Of a stretch of DNA of 64,000 bases, positions 1 to 9,345 are shown piece after piece. The notes under the pieces are model-generated. The model was not told the DNA's origin and did not search any database. It saw only the letters and a program-made list of their open reading frames with translations. Positions within the stretch are counted from its first letter, which is position 1. Every line of letters starts with the position of its first letter. Source of the DNA: Duncaniella freteri (GTDB lineage Bacteria; Bacteroidota; Bacteroidia; Bacteroidales; Muribaculaceae); assembly GCF_004766125.1 (NCBI RefSeq), contig NZ_SJSA01000001.1, forward strand, positions 2,207,963 through 2,271,962, read 5' to 3'. A program made the translations under genes and the position numbers.

Positions 1-2
1 CC

Positions 3-668
3 TATACCGCTCCGGCGGCATTCAAGGCTGCGGAGACTACACTAATCCAGCGTGGCGACATGGCTACAGGCTGGAGCATAGGCTGGAAAATCAATCTTTG
101 GGCGCGATTGCTTGACGGTAATCATGCCGACCGTATCATACGTAATATGATAACCCTACTTTCAGGTGATAAAAATCAGTTTCTTGCTTCGGGCGAGGAT
201 GAAGGGAGGCTTTATCCGAATCTGTTTGATGCACATCCGCCGTTTCAGATAGATGGCAATTATGGCTTTACGGCAGGTGTGGCAGAGATGCTTCTGCAAA
301 GTCACGACGGGGCGTTGCATCTGCTTCCCGCTATTCCTGACTCGTGGTCGGAAGGGCGTGTGGACGGACTTAAGGCTCGCGGCAATTTTGAGGTGGATAT
401 GTCATGGAACGGAGGGCAACTCTCGGAAGCGTCAATAAAATCAAATATAGGTGGCAAGTTGCGTATCCGTTCGTATGTTCCGCTCATGGGTGACGGATTG
501 CGTGAGGCTGAAGGAGAATGCGGCAACCCATTGCTACGGAATGTAAAAGTCAAGGCTACGGAAGTGTCTCCCGAGACAATGGTACGATATCCTGTGGTAT
601 TGCGTACGTATGAATATGACATGGAGACTTTACCTGGGAAAGTCTATAAAGTGAAACGCTTACAATAG
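3..668 (+). CDS. GH95-like alpha-L-fucosidase, C-terminal part
   Basis: The reading frame is open from base 3, so the gene starts left of the window; the first in-window ATG (60) is internal. The protein contains the stretch [17 protein letters not shown] followed by [10 protein letters not shown] and LLPAIPDSW, which is the C-terminal catalytic-barrel signature of glycoside hydrolase family 95. Family members remove L-fucose (or L-galactose) from host or plant glycans and usually act in the periplasm or at the cell surface. It ends at a strong bidirectional terminator. The catalytic acid/base and the signal peptide lie outside the window, so substrate is not determined. Confidence 0.85.
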   Translation, partial: YTAPAAFKAAETTLIQRGDMATGWSIGWKINLWARLLDGNHADRIIRNMITLLSGDKNQFLASGEDEGRLYPNLFDAHPPFQIDGNYGFTAGVAEMLLQSHDGALHLLPAIPDSWSEGRVDGLKARGNFEVDMSWNGGQLSEASIKSNIGGKLRIRSYVPLMGDGLREAEGECGNPLLRNVKVKATEVSPETMVRYPVVLRTYEYDMETLPGKVYKVKRLQ

Positions 669-690
669 AGGTATAAGTGAGATTGACTGA

Positions 691-729
691 TAAAAGCAGG
701 TGGGGTGAAGAGCCCTTAGCCTGCTTTTA
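691..729. terminator. Bidirectional terminator between GH95 and tamB
   Basis: A perfect 10-bp stem, TAAAAGCAGG (691-700) and CCTGCTTTTA (720-729), encloses a 19-nt loop with a run of A on one side and T on the other. It lies between two convergent genes and can serve both. Confidence 0.8.
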
Positions 730-744
730 TTGTTTGGTTTCTGA

Positions 745-3700
745 TTATTCGTCTAATTTTACTTCATAGCGTGTTGACTTTTTATTGATGGAGTCGTTTG
801 GGATTGCTGTCTTCGTTGAATCGTTTTCAGCCTTTGAAGGATCATTCTTCTCCTGTCTCCGCTTATTTAGCTTGTTTTTTATAGGACGCAGGAATGAGAA
901 TATGTTGTCGAAATCACGCTTGAACACAACTCCTATGCCTTGTGTGGTGAGCGCGCTTTTCAGATAGTAGTTCTGATCATTATAGCGGTTGTAGGCTTTG
1001 AGCTGTATGGTGCCGAGGCGGTTGAGGAGATAGCGTATGTCAAAATCGCCAATGAAACTGTTGTTGTTGAGCGATTTGTCACGGTATCCGAGATTGCCAT
1101 TGAAGAGCAGGCGATTGTCAAGCAGCTGGCTTGACAGTGCTACATCTACTTCAACGTCAGAGAAGTCGCCGCGGTCGCTTCGTATGGCAGGTGCTATGCT
1201 CCAGTTGTCGCTAAGCTGTCCGAGCATTGAGCCCAATCGAGACGACAGGGTAGAGGATGCCACCGACACAAGTTCGTTGCCATGTGTTGTAGCCATATAC
1301 TCAGGTGTATAGAATCGATTGAGTGCAAGCAGGTATATAATCTGTCGTGACATCATTTCATCAGTCGAAATGATTGAGCGCACCTTGCGGTAAGTGTCGG
1401 CGGTGAGTGTCGGAAACTCAAGGTCGAACTTTATGTCGGGCTGTCGCATATCCCCTGTCACAATCATTATTGCGTTTACTTTCACATTGGTGCGTGTCAG
1501 TTCACGGTCCTCAAGGAATGATTCGTCAAGATCGCTCAGATTGGCATTAAGGGAGTATGCTGCACGGATATTCAATTGTGCTGCATAGGGGTCCCCGAGA
1601 AATGTTATTTTGCTTCCTTCAAGGATAGTGAAATCCTTGATAATAATGTCCTGTAATGTGAAATTGTAAGAGCCGCGGTTGAGAGTGTACTCTCCGTACA
1701 TCTCTAATTCACCGTCCGAGGCATAATTCATGCGTAGATGCCCTGAGCCATGGGCTGTGATCTTGTCTCCGCCTATTGGGTCCATTATGAGATTGAGTGT
1801 GGCATCGGGCGTGATGTCCACATTGAATTCCATGGCATAGACAGTGGGTGCGCCTTGCTCCTCTTTCTTGATGCGTTCTCTCAGCAGCTTTATTATAAGT
1901 TGGGTCGGATCGAGAGCGGCGACAGAGTCTTTTTTCCCTTTGTCGCGGTCACGCAGGGTTATGAAATCATATTCTACCGAATGTGCGGCATCGCTGAGCA
2001 CGAAGGTGAAAGTTGATTTAGCGGAAGTACGCATGTTCACACCTATGTCGATCTTTCCCGGCACACCTTTCACTTCTGCCGAACCTGAACCGTAGATGCG
2101 TCCGTACCAAGGATCATCAGTGTCATGTTCTCCGACATCGTATACGAGCATATCCCTTACATCGGTTATTTTGAATCTGAATGCCGGGTCATGGAAATAT
2201 CTGTGAGTTACCTCTCCGGATAGTTTTGCCTGGTTGCCATATTTGTCCTTGAGTATAACATCATTGAATGTAATGACACCCGGGGTTATGTGAACTGAGT
2301 CGGATACAGTGTAGACCGTGTTGGTGAAATCGAGCTTCATCCCGAGGTCCTTTACATATATGTCCCCTGAGAGGTCAAGGTCCTTGAATGTGCCGAACAG
2401 ACGTGCGTTTCCCGATATGAAGCCGTCAACTTTTGAAGTAAATGCCGACATGAACGGTAGCATGAAAGCCGATGGGGCTTCGTCGGCAGAGAAATTGAAA
2501 TCAAGTTCTTCGCTCATAGGCATTATTTTGCCTGTTATTCTTGAGTGCTTCCCATTGAGCTGTGTGATGTCGGCTCCAATTGTGATTGTTTTTGTATTGT
2601 TGTCCCACCAGCTGTGGATATCTCCCAGTCCGAAGTTGCAGTTGTTGTAGCTCAACCCTTCCACGAGCAGGCGAGGAGTGTAGAGTATCGGGTCCTTTGA
2701 GAGCAGAGATTCTCCGAAAATCCGTCCAGTGGCTATTCCTCCGAATTTTACGGCGTCGCTGAGTGCGAGAGTTTCGAACACGTAGTCAAGATCAATATGA
2801 TCAAGCACCACTTCGAGCCGGCTCAGGGAGTCAACTCCTGCAACCCCATTGATGGCAAGGGTCTGCCCGCTGCGTGATGCTCCGAGATTGCTGATATTGA
2901 TTCTGCCTGGATTCACGGTTATTTCAGCAGGGGTGACATTCCATATGGAGTCATTGAACACCACTTTTCCCGGGGCGACTTTAATGTCTGTGAGTAGGGC
3001 ATTGTCATCATCTCTTGAGAATGATGACACGAATGAGATGTCTCCGCTGAATTCCGCTTTTCGGTCTATGCGCCAATTGATGTCAGTGGCAATCCTGTCG
3101 TCGGCACCTGTCGATTTGATTCTAAGATCCAACTGTCCGTTTTTGGTTGGGACGAGGGTACTGAAGCCTACATGGCAAGTGCTGTCGTTGGCATCGATCG
3201 CAGCTGTTAGGGAGGTCTCCTCAATCAGTTTGTCTTTCTGCTTGAGATATGGTGCGCTCAACAGTAGTCGCGCCATATTATCCTTGTCATTAGTGGAGGC
3301 CTCAAGTTTTATCGGATGGATTACTTCGACTGGAAGTTTGAAGAATCGTGATATAGCGGTATCCGGATTTATAGTAAGGTGTAGATCGGCATGAGTGCTG
3401 ATGTTTTCTGAACCATGCTCATTCGGAAGCAGTGATGGGAATATTTTGGCAGTAAGCTGCTTCATGTCTTTCACGAGATTAGGGAAAGTGAAGTCGCCTT
3501 GTAAAGAGAGATTGATAGGTCCGCCGGCGGCAGATACCGTGCGGATCGAGTCCTTGATGGCGGATGAGATGTTTACAAGGTCGAGATCAAGATGCCTGTT
3601 GTCATGGTTGTTAGAAAGGTGGAAGTCCTTTACGTTCAGCCATCCTTCCATAAGGTCTATACTTTTTCCCTTTACCGAGGCGTCAATCCCGGCTGAGACA

Positions 3701-5355
3701 TTATAATCCCTATATGCGCCGTTCGATATGAAAGGTGACAAGGATATGTTGCGTATATCGGCATAAAGTCCGGTGAGCGGCTGGTCACCTCCATTGTCAT
3801 ATTCTCCGCGCAGGGAGAAATCAGCATCCGGTGTATTGCTGTCAAGAGTGATATCGATATGTTTTCCGGCAAAATTGGCTGTACCTGCTATGTCATTGTA
3901 TGCCATATCTTTCCATATGGCTGTGGCTATATTTAATTCGGCGGTGCCATCTATGGTTCTGTTATGTCCGATTGAAAGATCGACTGACGATTCAAGTGTC
4001 AGTTCTGTGAGTGGTGCCAGCTTGGGATCCAGTCCGGAAGGGTTGAAGCCTGATGCAACAAGTTTGCCATCAATTTTCAGTGGAGTCTGATCGGACTGGC
4101 GCATCACTCCGGCGTCGAGGTCGATACTTCCGTTTGATGTGATTATTGATCCTTTGAAATCGAGATTCCTCTCTGTGGCAGCTATCTGACCAAGCAAATT
4201 GATATCACCGAGACTTGATAACGGTTTGAGGCGGTGGGTCAGATCAGCTCCTTTATCGCCGAATCTGCTTATAATAGCAAGAACTGACGGGACATTTAAG
4301 CTGACGTTTATGTTGTCAAAGTCGAATGCCAGGGAATCACGCCCATGATTGTATCCGCTTATTATTCCTGACATGTGGATATGGGAATTGTTCTCGCGTA
4401 GAGATACGTCAAGACGATTTATATTGACCTCATTGGCATCGCCTTCAGTGTCAAGTTCCAGATCGGCCGTAAGGTCAAGCCCTTCAAGGTCAGGAATGAG
4501 AGGGGAGAGATCTTCTGTAGAAATGTGGGCGTCAGGAAGAAGTGTTATTTGGGTGTTTATGTCCCTGTAGTCAAATCCTTTTGCAAGAGGGGAACTGTTT
4601 ATTTCAATATTGTCGAAAGCCAGTGACGATTGTGGCATATGGATTGAGAGGTCGGCAAGTATTGCCTTTTTGGTATCCATATATAGCTTTCCTGAAAGCG
4701 AGCTCAGTACGAGTCCCGATTGCTCGATTGCGCCCATTCTTTTTATCTGGGCGTCAATAGCTTCATTAGAGATGCGGGGTGCCCTTAGGTCGGCGCGGAT
4801 TTCGCTTAATGCTATGTGATTGCTGTCAAATATCCCTTTCCCTTTGTATGGTTCCGAAAGGATGTCGTAGGATATTGATGACTTTCTGATCACCACCATA
4901 TTGACAGCCAGATCGAATGATGAGTTTTTGGATGGCTCTTTCTTCTTGAATCGTGCGATTATTGGGTCGATATTGAGAGGTGCTCCTATTGAGTCGCGCC
5001 ATAGCCGTGCCTTAAGGTCGATTATCTCGGCGTAAGTGATTACGAAGCGTTTGTTCCAGAGTGACTCATTGATGCTGACTCCGGCTCCGAGATTACCTAT
5101 GCTGAGTGCTTGCTGTCCGGTAGTATCGTTGACAGTCACATCCTTGAGGACAATACGAGTGAAAGGGGAGTATTCCACTTTTCCTATGCTTACGTCCGTA
5201 CCGAGTAGTGTGGTCAGTTCCTTCTCGGCACGATGTCCTAAAGCATTTTGTATGCCTGGTATGGAGAGTAGTATATACAGCAAAGCCGGTACTGCCAAAG
5301 GCAGCACCAGCAATATTACTAATATGAAGCGAAGAATTTTATAAAATGTCCTCAC
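745..5355 (-). CDS. tamB: TamB-family (DUF490) envelope biogenesis protein
   Basis: A 1536-residue protein with one N-terminal membrane segment (about residues 8-32) followed by a very long repetitive beta-rich region typical of AsmA/TamB proteins. The conserved TamB C-terminal domain is visible at roughly residues 1080-1480 (GELEMYGEYTLNRGSYNFTL, then ILEGSKITFLGDPYAAQLNI). TamB proteins span the periplasm as a lipid-conducting groove and, with a BamA-like partner, help build the outer membrane. Length fits Bacteroidales homologues. The last 60 residues are charged and disordered. The next gene starts 33 bp upstream on the same strand and may be co-transcribed. No tamA or bamA gene is in the window. 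Confidence 0.88.
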   Translation of the reverse strand: MRTFYKILRFILVILLVLPLAVPALLYILLSIPGIQNALGHRAEKELTTLLGTDVSIGKVEYSPFTRIVLKDVTVNDTTGQQALSIGNLGAGVSINESLWNKRFVITYAEIIDLKARLWRDSIGAPLNIDPIIARFKKKEPSKNSSFDLAVNMVVIRKSSISYDILSEPYKGKGIFDSNHIALSEIRADLRAPRISNEAIDAQIKRMGAIEQSGLVLSSLSGKLYMDTKKAILADLSIHMPQSSLAFDNIEINSSPLAKGFDYRDINTQITLLPDAHISTEDLSPLIPDLEGLDLTADLELDTEGDANEVNINRLDVSLRENNSHIHMSGIISGYNHGRDSLAFDFDNINVSLNVPSVLAIISRFGDKGADLTHRLKPLSSLGDINLLGQIAATERNLDFKGSIITSNGSIDLDAGVMRQSDQTPLKIDGKLVASGFNPSGLDPKLAPLTELTLESSVDLSIGHNRTIDGTAELNIATAIWKDMAYNDIAGTANFAGKHIDITLDSNTPDADFSLRGEYDNGGDQPLTGLYADIRNISLSPFISNGAYRDYNVSAGIDASVKGKSIDLMEGWLNVKDFHLSNNHDNRHLDLDLVNISSAIKDSIRTVSAAGGPINLSLQGDFTFPNLVKDMKQLTAKIFPSLLPNEHGSENISTHADLHLTINPDTAISRFFKLPVEVIHPIKLEASTNDKDNMARLLLSAPYLKQKDKLIEETSLTAAIDANDSTCHVGFSTLVPTKNGQLDLRIKSTGADDRIATDINWRIDRKAEFSGDISFVSSFSRDDDNALLTDIKVAPGKVVFNDSIWNVTPAEITVNPGRINISNLGASRSGQTLAINGVAGVDSLSRLEVVLDHIDLDYVFETLALSDAVKFGGIATGRIFGESLLSKDPILYTPRLLVEGLSYNNCNFGLGDIHSWWDNNTKTITIGADITQLNGKHSRITGKIMPMSEELDFNFSADEAPSAFMLPFMSAFTSKVDGFISGNARLFGTFKDLDLSGDIYVKDLGMKLDFTNTVYTVSDSVHITPGVITFNDVILKDKYGNQAKLSGEVTHRYFHDPAFRFKITDVRDMLVYDVGEHDTDDPWYGRIYGSGSAEVKGVPGKIDIGVNMRTSAKSTFTFVLSDAAHSVEYDFITLRDRDKGKKDSVAALDPTQLIIKLLRERIKKEEQGAPTVYAMEFNVDITPDATLNLIMDPIGGDKITAHGSGHLRMNYASDGELEMYGEYTLNRGSYNFTLQDIIIKDFTILEGSKITFLGDPYAAQLNIRAAYSLNANLSDLDESFLEDRELTRTNVKVNAIMIVTGDMRQPDIKFDLEFPTLTADTYRKVRSIISTDEMMSRQIIYLLALNRFYTPEYMATTHGNELVSVASSTLSSRLGSMLGQLSDNWSIAPAIRSDRGDFSDVEVDVALSSQLLDNRLLFNGNLGYRDKSLNNNSFIGDFDIRYLLNRLGTIQLKAYNRYNDQNYYLKSALTTQGIGVVFKRDFDNIFSFLRPIKNKLNKRRQEKNDPSKAENDSTKTAIPNDSINKKSTRYEVKLDE

Positions 5356-5388
5356 AACAGTATGTGCGACAGGTTGTTATGGCTGACT

Positions 5389-6492
5389 TTAGAGGCATTT
5401 TGCCACTGCGGAGTCAAGATCGGCGATATCAAGCACGCGCTGTACGAGTTCACCGTTGCGGTTGAATACGAATGTTGTCGGTAGTGATCCTACATTGTAC
5501 TGCTGTAGCACCTTGCCACCTTCGGCTACATTGTTGAGCACGGTTACCCATGGCAGATTCTTGGCTGTCTGTTTCCATGCATATTCATTTTCGTCAACAG
5601 ACACCTGATATATCTCAAGTCCCTGTGGGTGGTATTTCTCATACACTTTGTTTAGTTCCACATTGAATGCAGGTGACCATTCTGCTGCATATGCTGTGAA
5701 ACTGAGTATTACAGGGCGTCCGCTCTCAGTGAGTTCAAGGAGTGAGTGTTTTTTCCCTGTATGGTCGAAAAGTTCTATTTCAAATGCCTTTATGAGTTTT
5801 GCCTCGATTTTAGGTCCTTCAACTTTTATCTGACTCGGTTTGCGGTTGCTCAGATATAGTTTGGAAAGATATTTTGTGCGTGGATCATTGGGTCGGAACT
5901 GGTTGAATGAGTTTGCTACCGCCCCGATTATTCTATGGTCAAAAGTCTCGGAAGGATTGAACAATGGCATGTTTCCTATACTCTTGCTTATGATGTAGTA
6001 GCTTACGACACATGATGGATCAGCGAGAATCATTTCTCCGAGTTCTCGCTTCATGTTCTCGTCATTCACCACTGCATTCACGCCGTTGTGCGCTGCCGAT
6101 GCTGTGAGCATACTGTCAACCTTAGCGAGATTGACAGCCTGAGGAGTCCCGGATAGAGTGTGGTTCGCTGCTATGTCGGGGGCTGTGGCATTGATTGTCA
6201 CAGTCTCAATGCTGTCGATAGGGAAGTACACTGAGCTTTCACCTACACGCAGACGATAGATGTCGGGGTAATCCTGTGCGGCTCCTGCATATTTGAGTTT
6301 ACCGTCCTTTGAGGTGCTGATTGTGTCGATCACGTACCAGTATCCCTGGTTGTTGCCTTCGAGTATTACATTGTCATTCTCTCCGAGACCGTCGATAGTG
6401 CCGTTGAGATGCCACTGTGGACCGTTGTTTGAACATGATGCAGCTGCAATGGCAGCCATGCCGAGGAGGGCGATACGGTATATGGATTTCAT
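5389..6492 (-). CDS. TlpA-like thioredoxin-fold lipoprotein lacking CxxC
   Basis: A 367-residue lipoprotein: hydrophobic signal with lipobox AAASC (Cys about 20), a DUF4369-like beta domain (about 25-120), and a C-terminal TlpA/AhpC thioredoxin-like domain (about 235-367, with LPWVTVLN and the cis-Pro motif VGSLPTTFVFNRNGE). In redox-active relatives the segment after the first beta strand is WCxxC; here it reads AYAAEWSPAF around W272, so both redox cysteines are missing. It is therefore unlikely to be a disulfide reductase and may be a binding or scaffold variant. It lies directly upstream of tamB on the same strand. A TAACTTTG -7-like box precedes it. Confidence 0.8.
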   Translation of the reverse strand: MKSIYRIALLGMAAIAAASCSNNGPQWHLNGTIDGLGENDNVILEGNNQGYWYVIDTISTSKDGKLKYAGAAQDYPDIYRLRVGESSVYFPIDSIETVTINATAPDIAANHTLSGTPQAVNLAKVDSMLTASAAHNGVNAVVNDENMKRELGEMILADPSCVVSYYIISKSIGNMPLFNPSETFDHRIIGAVANSFNQFRPNDPRTKYLSKLYLSNRKPSQIKVEGPKIEAKLIKAFEIELFDHTGKKHSLLELTESGRPVILSFTAYAAEWSPAFNVELNKVYEKYHPQGLEIYQVSVDENEYAWKQTAKNLPWVTVLNNVAEGGKVLQQYNVGSLPTTFVFNRNGELVQRVLDIADLDSAVAKCL

Positions 6493-6524
6493 GTGCTGTG
6501 TTTGTTTCTTAATGAATGCAGATG

Positions 6525-6532
6525 CAAAGTTA
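6525..6532 (-). promoter_or_regulatory. Candidate -7 box for the TlpA-like/tamB unit
   Basis: On the minus strand TAACTTTG matches the Bacteroidetes -7 consensus TAnnTTTG, about 33 bp upstream of the start codon. No convincing -33 TTG lies 19-21 bp further up, so the call is tentative. The IS element inserted about 40 bp upstream of it. Confidence 0.4.
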
Positions 6533-6573
6533 ATGATTTCCCTGCAATAATCCCACGTATAGACTCTAAAAAT

Positions 6574-7802
6574 CAGGGCTGGCGCATGAGATTTAACTCA
6601 AATTCAGTCAAAAATTCACCTGATTATGTGAAATAAACTTTCAGATATTGCATATGTTGCTGAAAATGGTTATATTAGAGGTATGCAAATAGAAATTTTC
6701 AGCAAAGTAAAAGACCCGCGCGACTTGGGCAAGGTTAAACATGAGCTTGAGGATGTGCTCCGAATGGCACTCATCGGCGTGTTGTGTGATTGTGAGGACT
6801 GTGACGACATATCGGATATGGTTACAGACCGAGAGGAAGAATTCAAGGCCGCCGGATTGCTGAAGCTTAGCAACGGTGTCCCGTGTGGTGACACGATACT
6901 TCGTGTTGTAGAGTCTGTCAATCCCGCTCAGCTCCGGGCAAGTCTTGATTGCTGCCGAGGCCACATAATCGAATCCCTGTGCGGCAATCAGGTCATCATT
7001 GACGGTAAGAAACTGCGGGGTGAAAATCCCAGGAGTCCCGGATGCCACGGACTGTATATCCTCAATGCGTGGGTATCTGAAACAGAAATCTGCGTTGCCG
7101 AAAAGCCGGTGGATGGCAAGACCAACGAACTTACGGTTCTGCCGTCCGTATTGTCCTCTTTATGGCTTACAGGGGCATTGGTTTCAGTCGACGCAATGGG
7201 GACCCACCGTAATATCGCAGAACAGATCATACTCCAGGGCGGCGACTATCTGATGGCGCTTAAAGACAATCAGCCGATACTCAAGGGCCTGACGGAGAGT
7301 ATCTTTAGTAGCACTACTCCAATATCGGTATACACAACCGAGGAAAAGGGGCACGGAAGAGTTGAGAAGAGAACCTGTTCAATTATGGATACGACACTTT
7401 TGGAACAGGAGGGAATGTACGAGAAGTGGCCCGGTCTTAAACGTATCATAAAGATGGAGCGTGAGCGTACTGAGAACGGTGCCCGCTCGCGTGAAACAAT
7501 CTACTATCTCAGCAGCGTGGAGAAAGATGAGGCTTCTTACTATGCGATGCGTATTCGTGCGCATTGGGGTATCGAGAACAAACTACACTGGCATCTCGAC
7601 GTGACGTTTCAGGAAGATATGTGCCGCGTACGCGCCAAGAATGGCGCTGTCAATTTTTCAGCGATGCGCAAGTATGCATTGGAAATGCTTAAAAAGCAGA
7701 ACGATAAACTCAGCCTTAAACGAAGACGCAAAAAATGTATGTGGAGCACTGAATATCTGTACAAAGTCTTTAAGGATAGTTAAATCTCATGCGTCAGCCC
7801 TG
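6574..7802 (+). mobile_element. ISAs1-family insertion sequence, complete
   Basis: A 1229-bp element with 25-bp terminal inverted repeats at 6574-6598 and 7778-7802 that differ at one base (outer part CAGGGCTG, inner part CGCATGAGATTTAACT). It is flanked by an exact 9-bp direct repeat TCTAAAAAT (6565-6573 and 7803-7811), within the 8-10 bp range known for ISAs1 elements. Intact ends, intact transposase and an undecayed target duplication indicate recent insertion. Confidence 0.92.
6683..7783 (+). CDS. ISAs1-family DDE transposase
   Basis: A 366-residue transposase that catalyses cut-and-paste movement of the surrounding IS. ISAs1 hallmarks are visible in order: N-terminal KDPRDLGKVKHEL, first Asp in VIIDGKKLRG, second Asp in VSVDAMGTH, the motif YLMALKDNQP, and the final Glu block RAHWGIENKLHWHLDVTF followed by QED. 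The full length and uninterrupted frame suggest an active enzyme. The stop codon lies inside the right inverted repeat, as is usual for compact IS elements. Confidence 0.93.
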   Translation: MQIEIFSKVKDPRDLGKVKHELEDVLRMALIGVLCDCEDCDDISDMVTDREEEFKAAGLLKLSNGVPCGDTILRVVESVNPAQLRASLDCCRGHIIESLCGNQVIIDGKKLRGENPRSPGCHGLYILNAWVSETEICVAEKPVDGKTNELTVLPSVLSSLWLTGALVSVDAMGTHRNIAEQIILQGGDYLMALKDNQPILKGLTESIFSSTTPISVYTTEEKGHGRVEKRTCSIMDTTLLEQEGMYEKWPGLKRIIKMERERTENGARSRETIYYLSSVEKDEASYYAMRIRAHWGIENKLHWHLDVTFQEDMCRVRAKNGAVNFSAMRKYALEMLKKQNDKLSLKRRRKKCMWSTEYLYKVFKDS

Positions 7803-7803
7803 T

Positions 7804-7857
7804 CTAAAAATAAAGAGATAGAGGATGTATGAGCATCCTCTATCTCTTTATTTTTAG
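7804..7857. terminator. Long-stem terminator after susD
   Basis: A perfect 24-bp stem (7804-7827 against 7834-7857) with a 6-nt loop, A-rich on one arm and T-rich on the other, just downstream of susD. The outermost 8 bp of the left arm belong to the IS target duplication, so the IS inserted exactly at the foot of this hairpin. Confidence 0.85.
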
Positions 7858-7882
7858 AATTGAACTACAGACATGACGTGTG

Positions 7883-9325
7883 TCAGTAGTTCTGGGTTAT
7901 ATTGTTGTTGAGTCCTGTCACATTCTGAGGGAATGGGAAGATCCATAGGTTTGATTCGGGAGAGAGGGTGTAGGTGACACCTCCGATCTCCCTTTTGTAA
8001 GTCTCTTTATAGTCATCCAGGCGCGACCACCTCTTTTTGTTTACAAAGTTATAGTAGGTGAAAATGCATTCTCCGTGGGATGTCTGTTTAAGATGTCTTA
8101 TTGCTTCGGCCTTGTCGGAAACAGAGCCTTGTAGCGGACTGTATTTCTGAGGATCGATGCGTTTCTCTCTTATTTTGTCGAGATATCCCATTGCTGAGTC
8201 GTAATCATTGTTGTTGATTGCGTTTTCTACAAGAATCAGATACATGTAGGTTGTTTTGAGTCCAATAGAGTTCCAAGAAGAGGTCAGATCCCATGTGCCG
8301 ACTAAATTCATGCCTAATGATGTTGCCACAGGGCTCATAAGTCCGTCCCATGCAGTATGTTCGGTGAGGAACTTTTCTTGGATAGCATGTCCTTCTTCCA
8401 GAAAATCCCAGGCTTCATATGGGATTCCGTTCCCTGCCTCAAGTGTGATTAGCGAGAAGTAATCTTCCTCACAATCAAGAAGGGGGCGATATAGGATTTC
8501 AATGGGTAGATTAAGAAGCATTGAATTATAAGTGGTGGTCATAGTGTTATAATCTACTATGACATCATTTATGTCAAGAGCATTGCGGGCAGCTTTTGTC
8601 GCTTCATCGGAATTCTGCATTGACATAAGTACCATAGCTTTTGCAGCATATGCACAGGCTTTGTTCAATCTCATGCGATTGATGGCTCTATCGGGAAGTC
8701 CGTTGATGGTCAATGCCAGATCTATGTCGGCAAGGATATGCTCGTAGACATATTGTAATGAGCGTTTAGGTTGTGGCTCAAGGATGTTGTCGGTGTCAAG
8801 CACATATGGTATTGCCGGAGTAGTAGCAGCATAGGAGATATCATAGGCTTTTGCAAACTTCTGAACCGCAATATAATGGAATATTGCGCGATTGAGAAGA
8901 GCCTCGCATTTTATGAGGTCTTTTTGGTCCTGGCTACCTGTCACAAAGTCCACTCTTGACAATATAGGATTGGCTATGCGATTTATGCGGTTATAGCATC
9001 GTGAGTACACTTCATCATCTGCCATCAAATCGGCAAGCTGAGAGTCATGTCCATCTTCGTCCCATGACAGCAGAATGGACCAGCGAGTCTTTTCTGATCT
9101 GTTCAGCAGGTCTATAACATTTTCTGATTCATTGTATATACAGTCTCCGCTCAACACTCTGGTATCGGTGACCCAGCAATCATAGTCATTGTTAAGGATC
9201 ATTTCAAGTTCCTGAGTTGTAGAAAGTATATTTTGACCTTTAGGTTCTATTTCAGTGAAATTGGCGCATGAACACAGTAACGATACTGCTCCAAGCATGA
9301 AATATTTGGATATATTATAGTTCAT
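7883..9325 (-). CDS. SusD/RagB-family glycan-binding lipoprotein
   Basis: A 480-residue outer-surface lipoprotein with lipobox LLCSC (Cys about 20) and the alpha-helical SusD fold, including EIEPKGQNILSTTQELE near the start and the tetratricopeptide-like segment NKACAYAAKAMVLMSMQN. SusD proteins cap a SusC TonB-dependent transporter and deliver oligosaccharides or other polymers to it. The gene follows susC by about 20 bp. Unlike susC it is intact. Without neighbouring glycosidases inside the operon, the substrate cannot be told. Confidence 0.87.
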   Translation of the reverse strand: MNYNISKYFMLGAVSLLCSCANFTEIEPKGQNILSTTQELEMILNNDYDCWVTDTRVLSGDCIYNESENVIDLLNRSEKTRWSILLSWDEDGHDSQLADLMADDEVYSRCYNRINRIANPILSRVDFVTGSQDQKDLIKCEALLNRAIFHYIAVQKFAKAYDISYAATTPAIPYVLDTDNILEPQPKRSLQYVYEHILADIDLALTINGLPDRAINRMRLNKACAYAAKAMVLMSMQNSDEATKAARNALDINDVIVDYNTMTTTYNSMLLNLPIEILYRPLLDCEEDYFSLITLEAGNGIPYEAWDFLEEGHAIQEKFLTEHTAWDGLMSPVATSLGMNLVGTWDLTSSWNSIGLKTTYMYLILVENAINNNDYDSAMGYLDKIREKRIDPQKYSPLQGSVSDKAEAIRHLKQTSHGECIFTYYNFVNKKRWSRLDDYKETYKREIGGVTYTLSPESNLWIFPFPQNVTGLNNNITQNY

Positions 9326-9345
9326 GATCGTTTATATTTTCAGCA

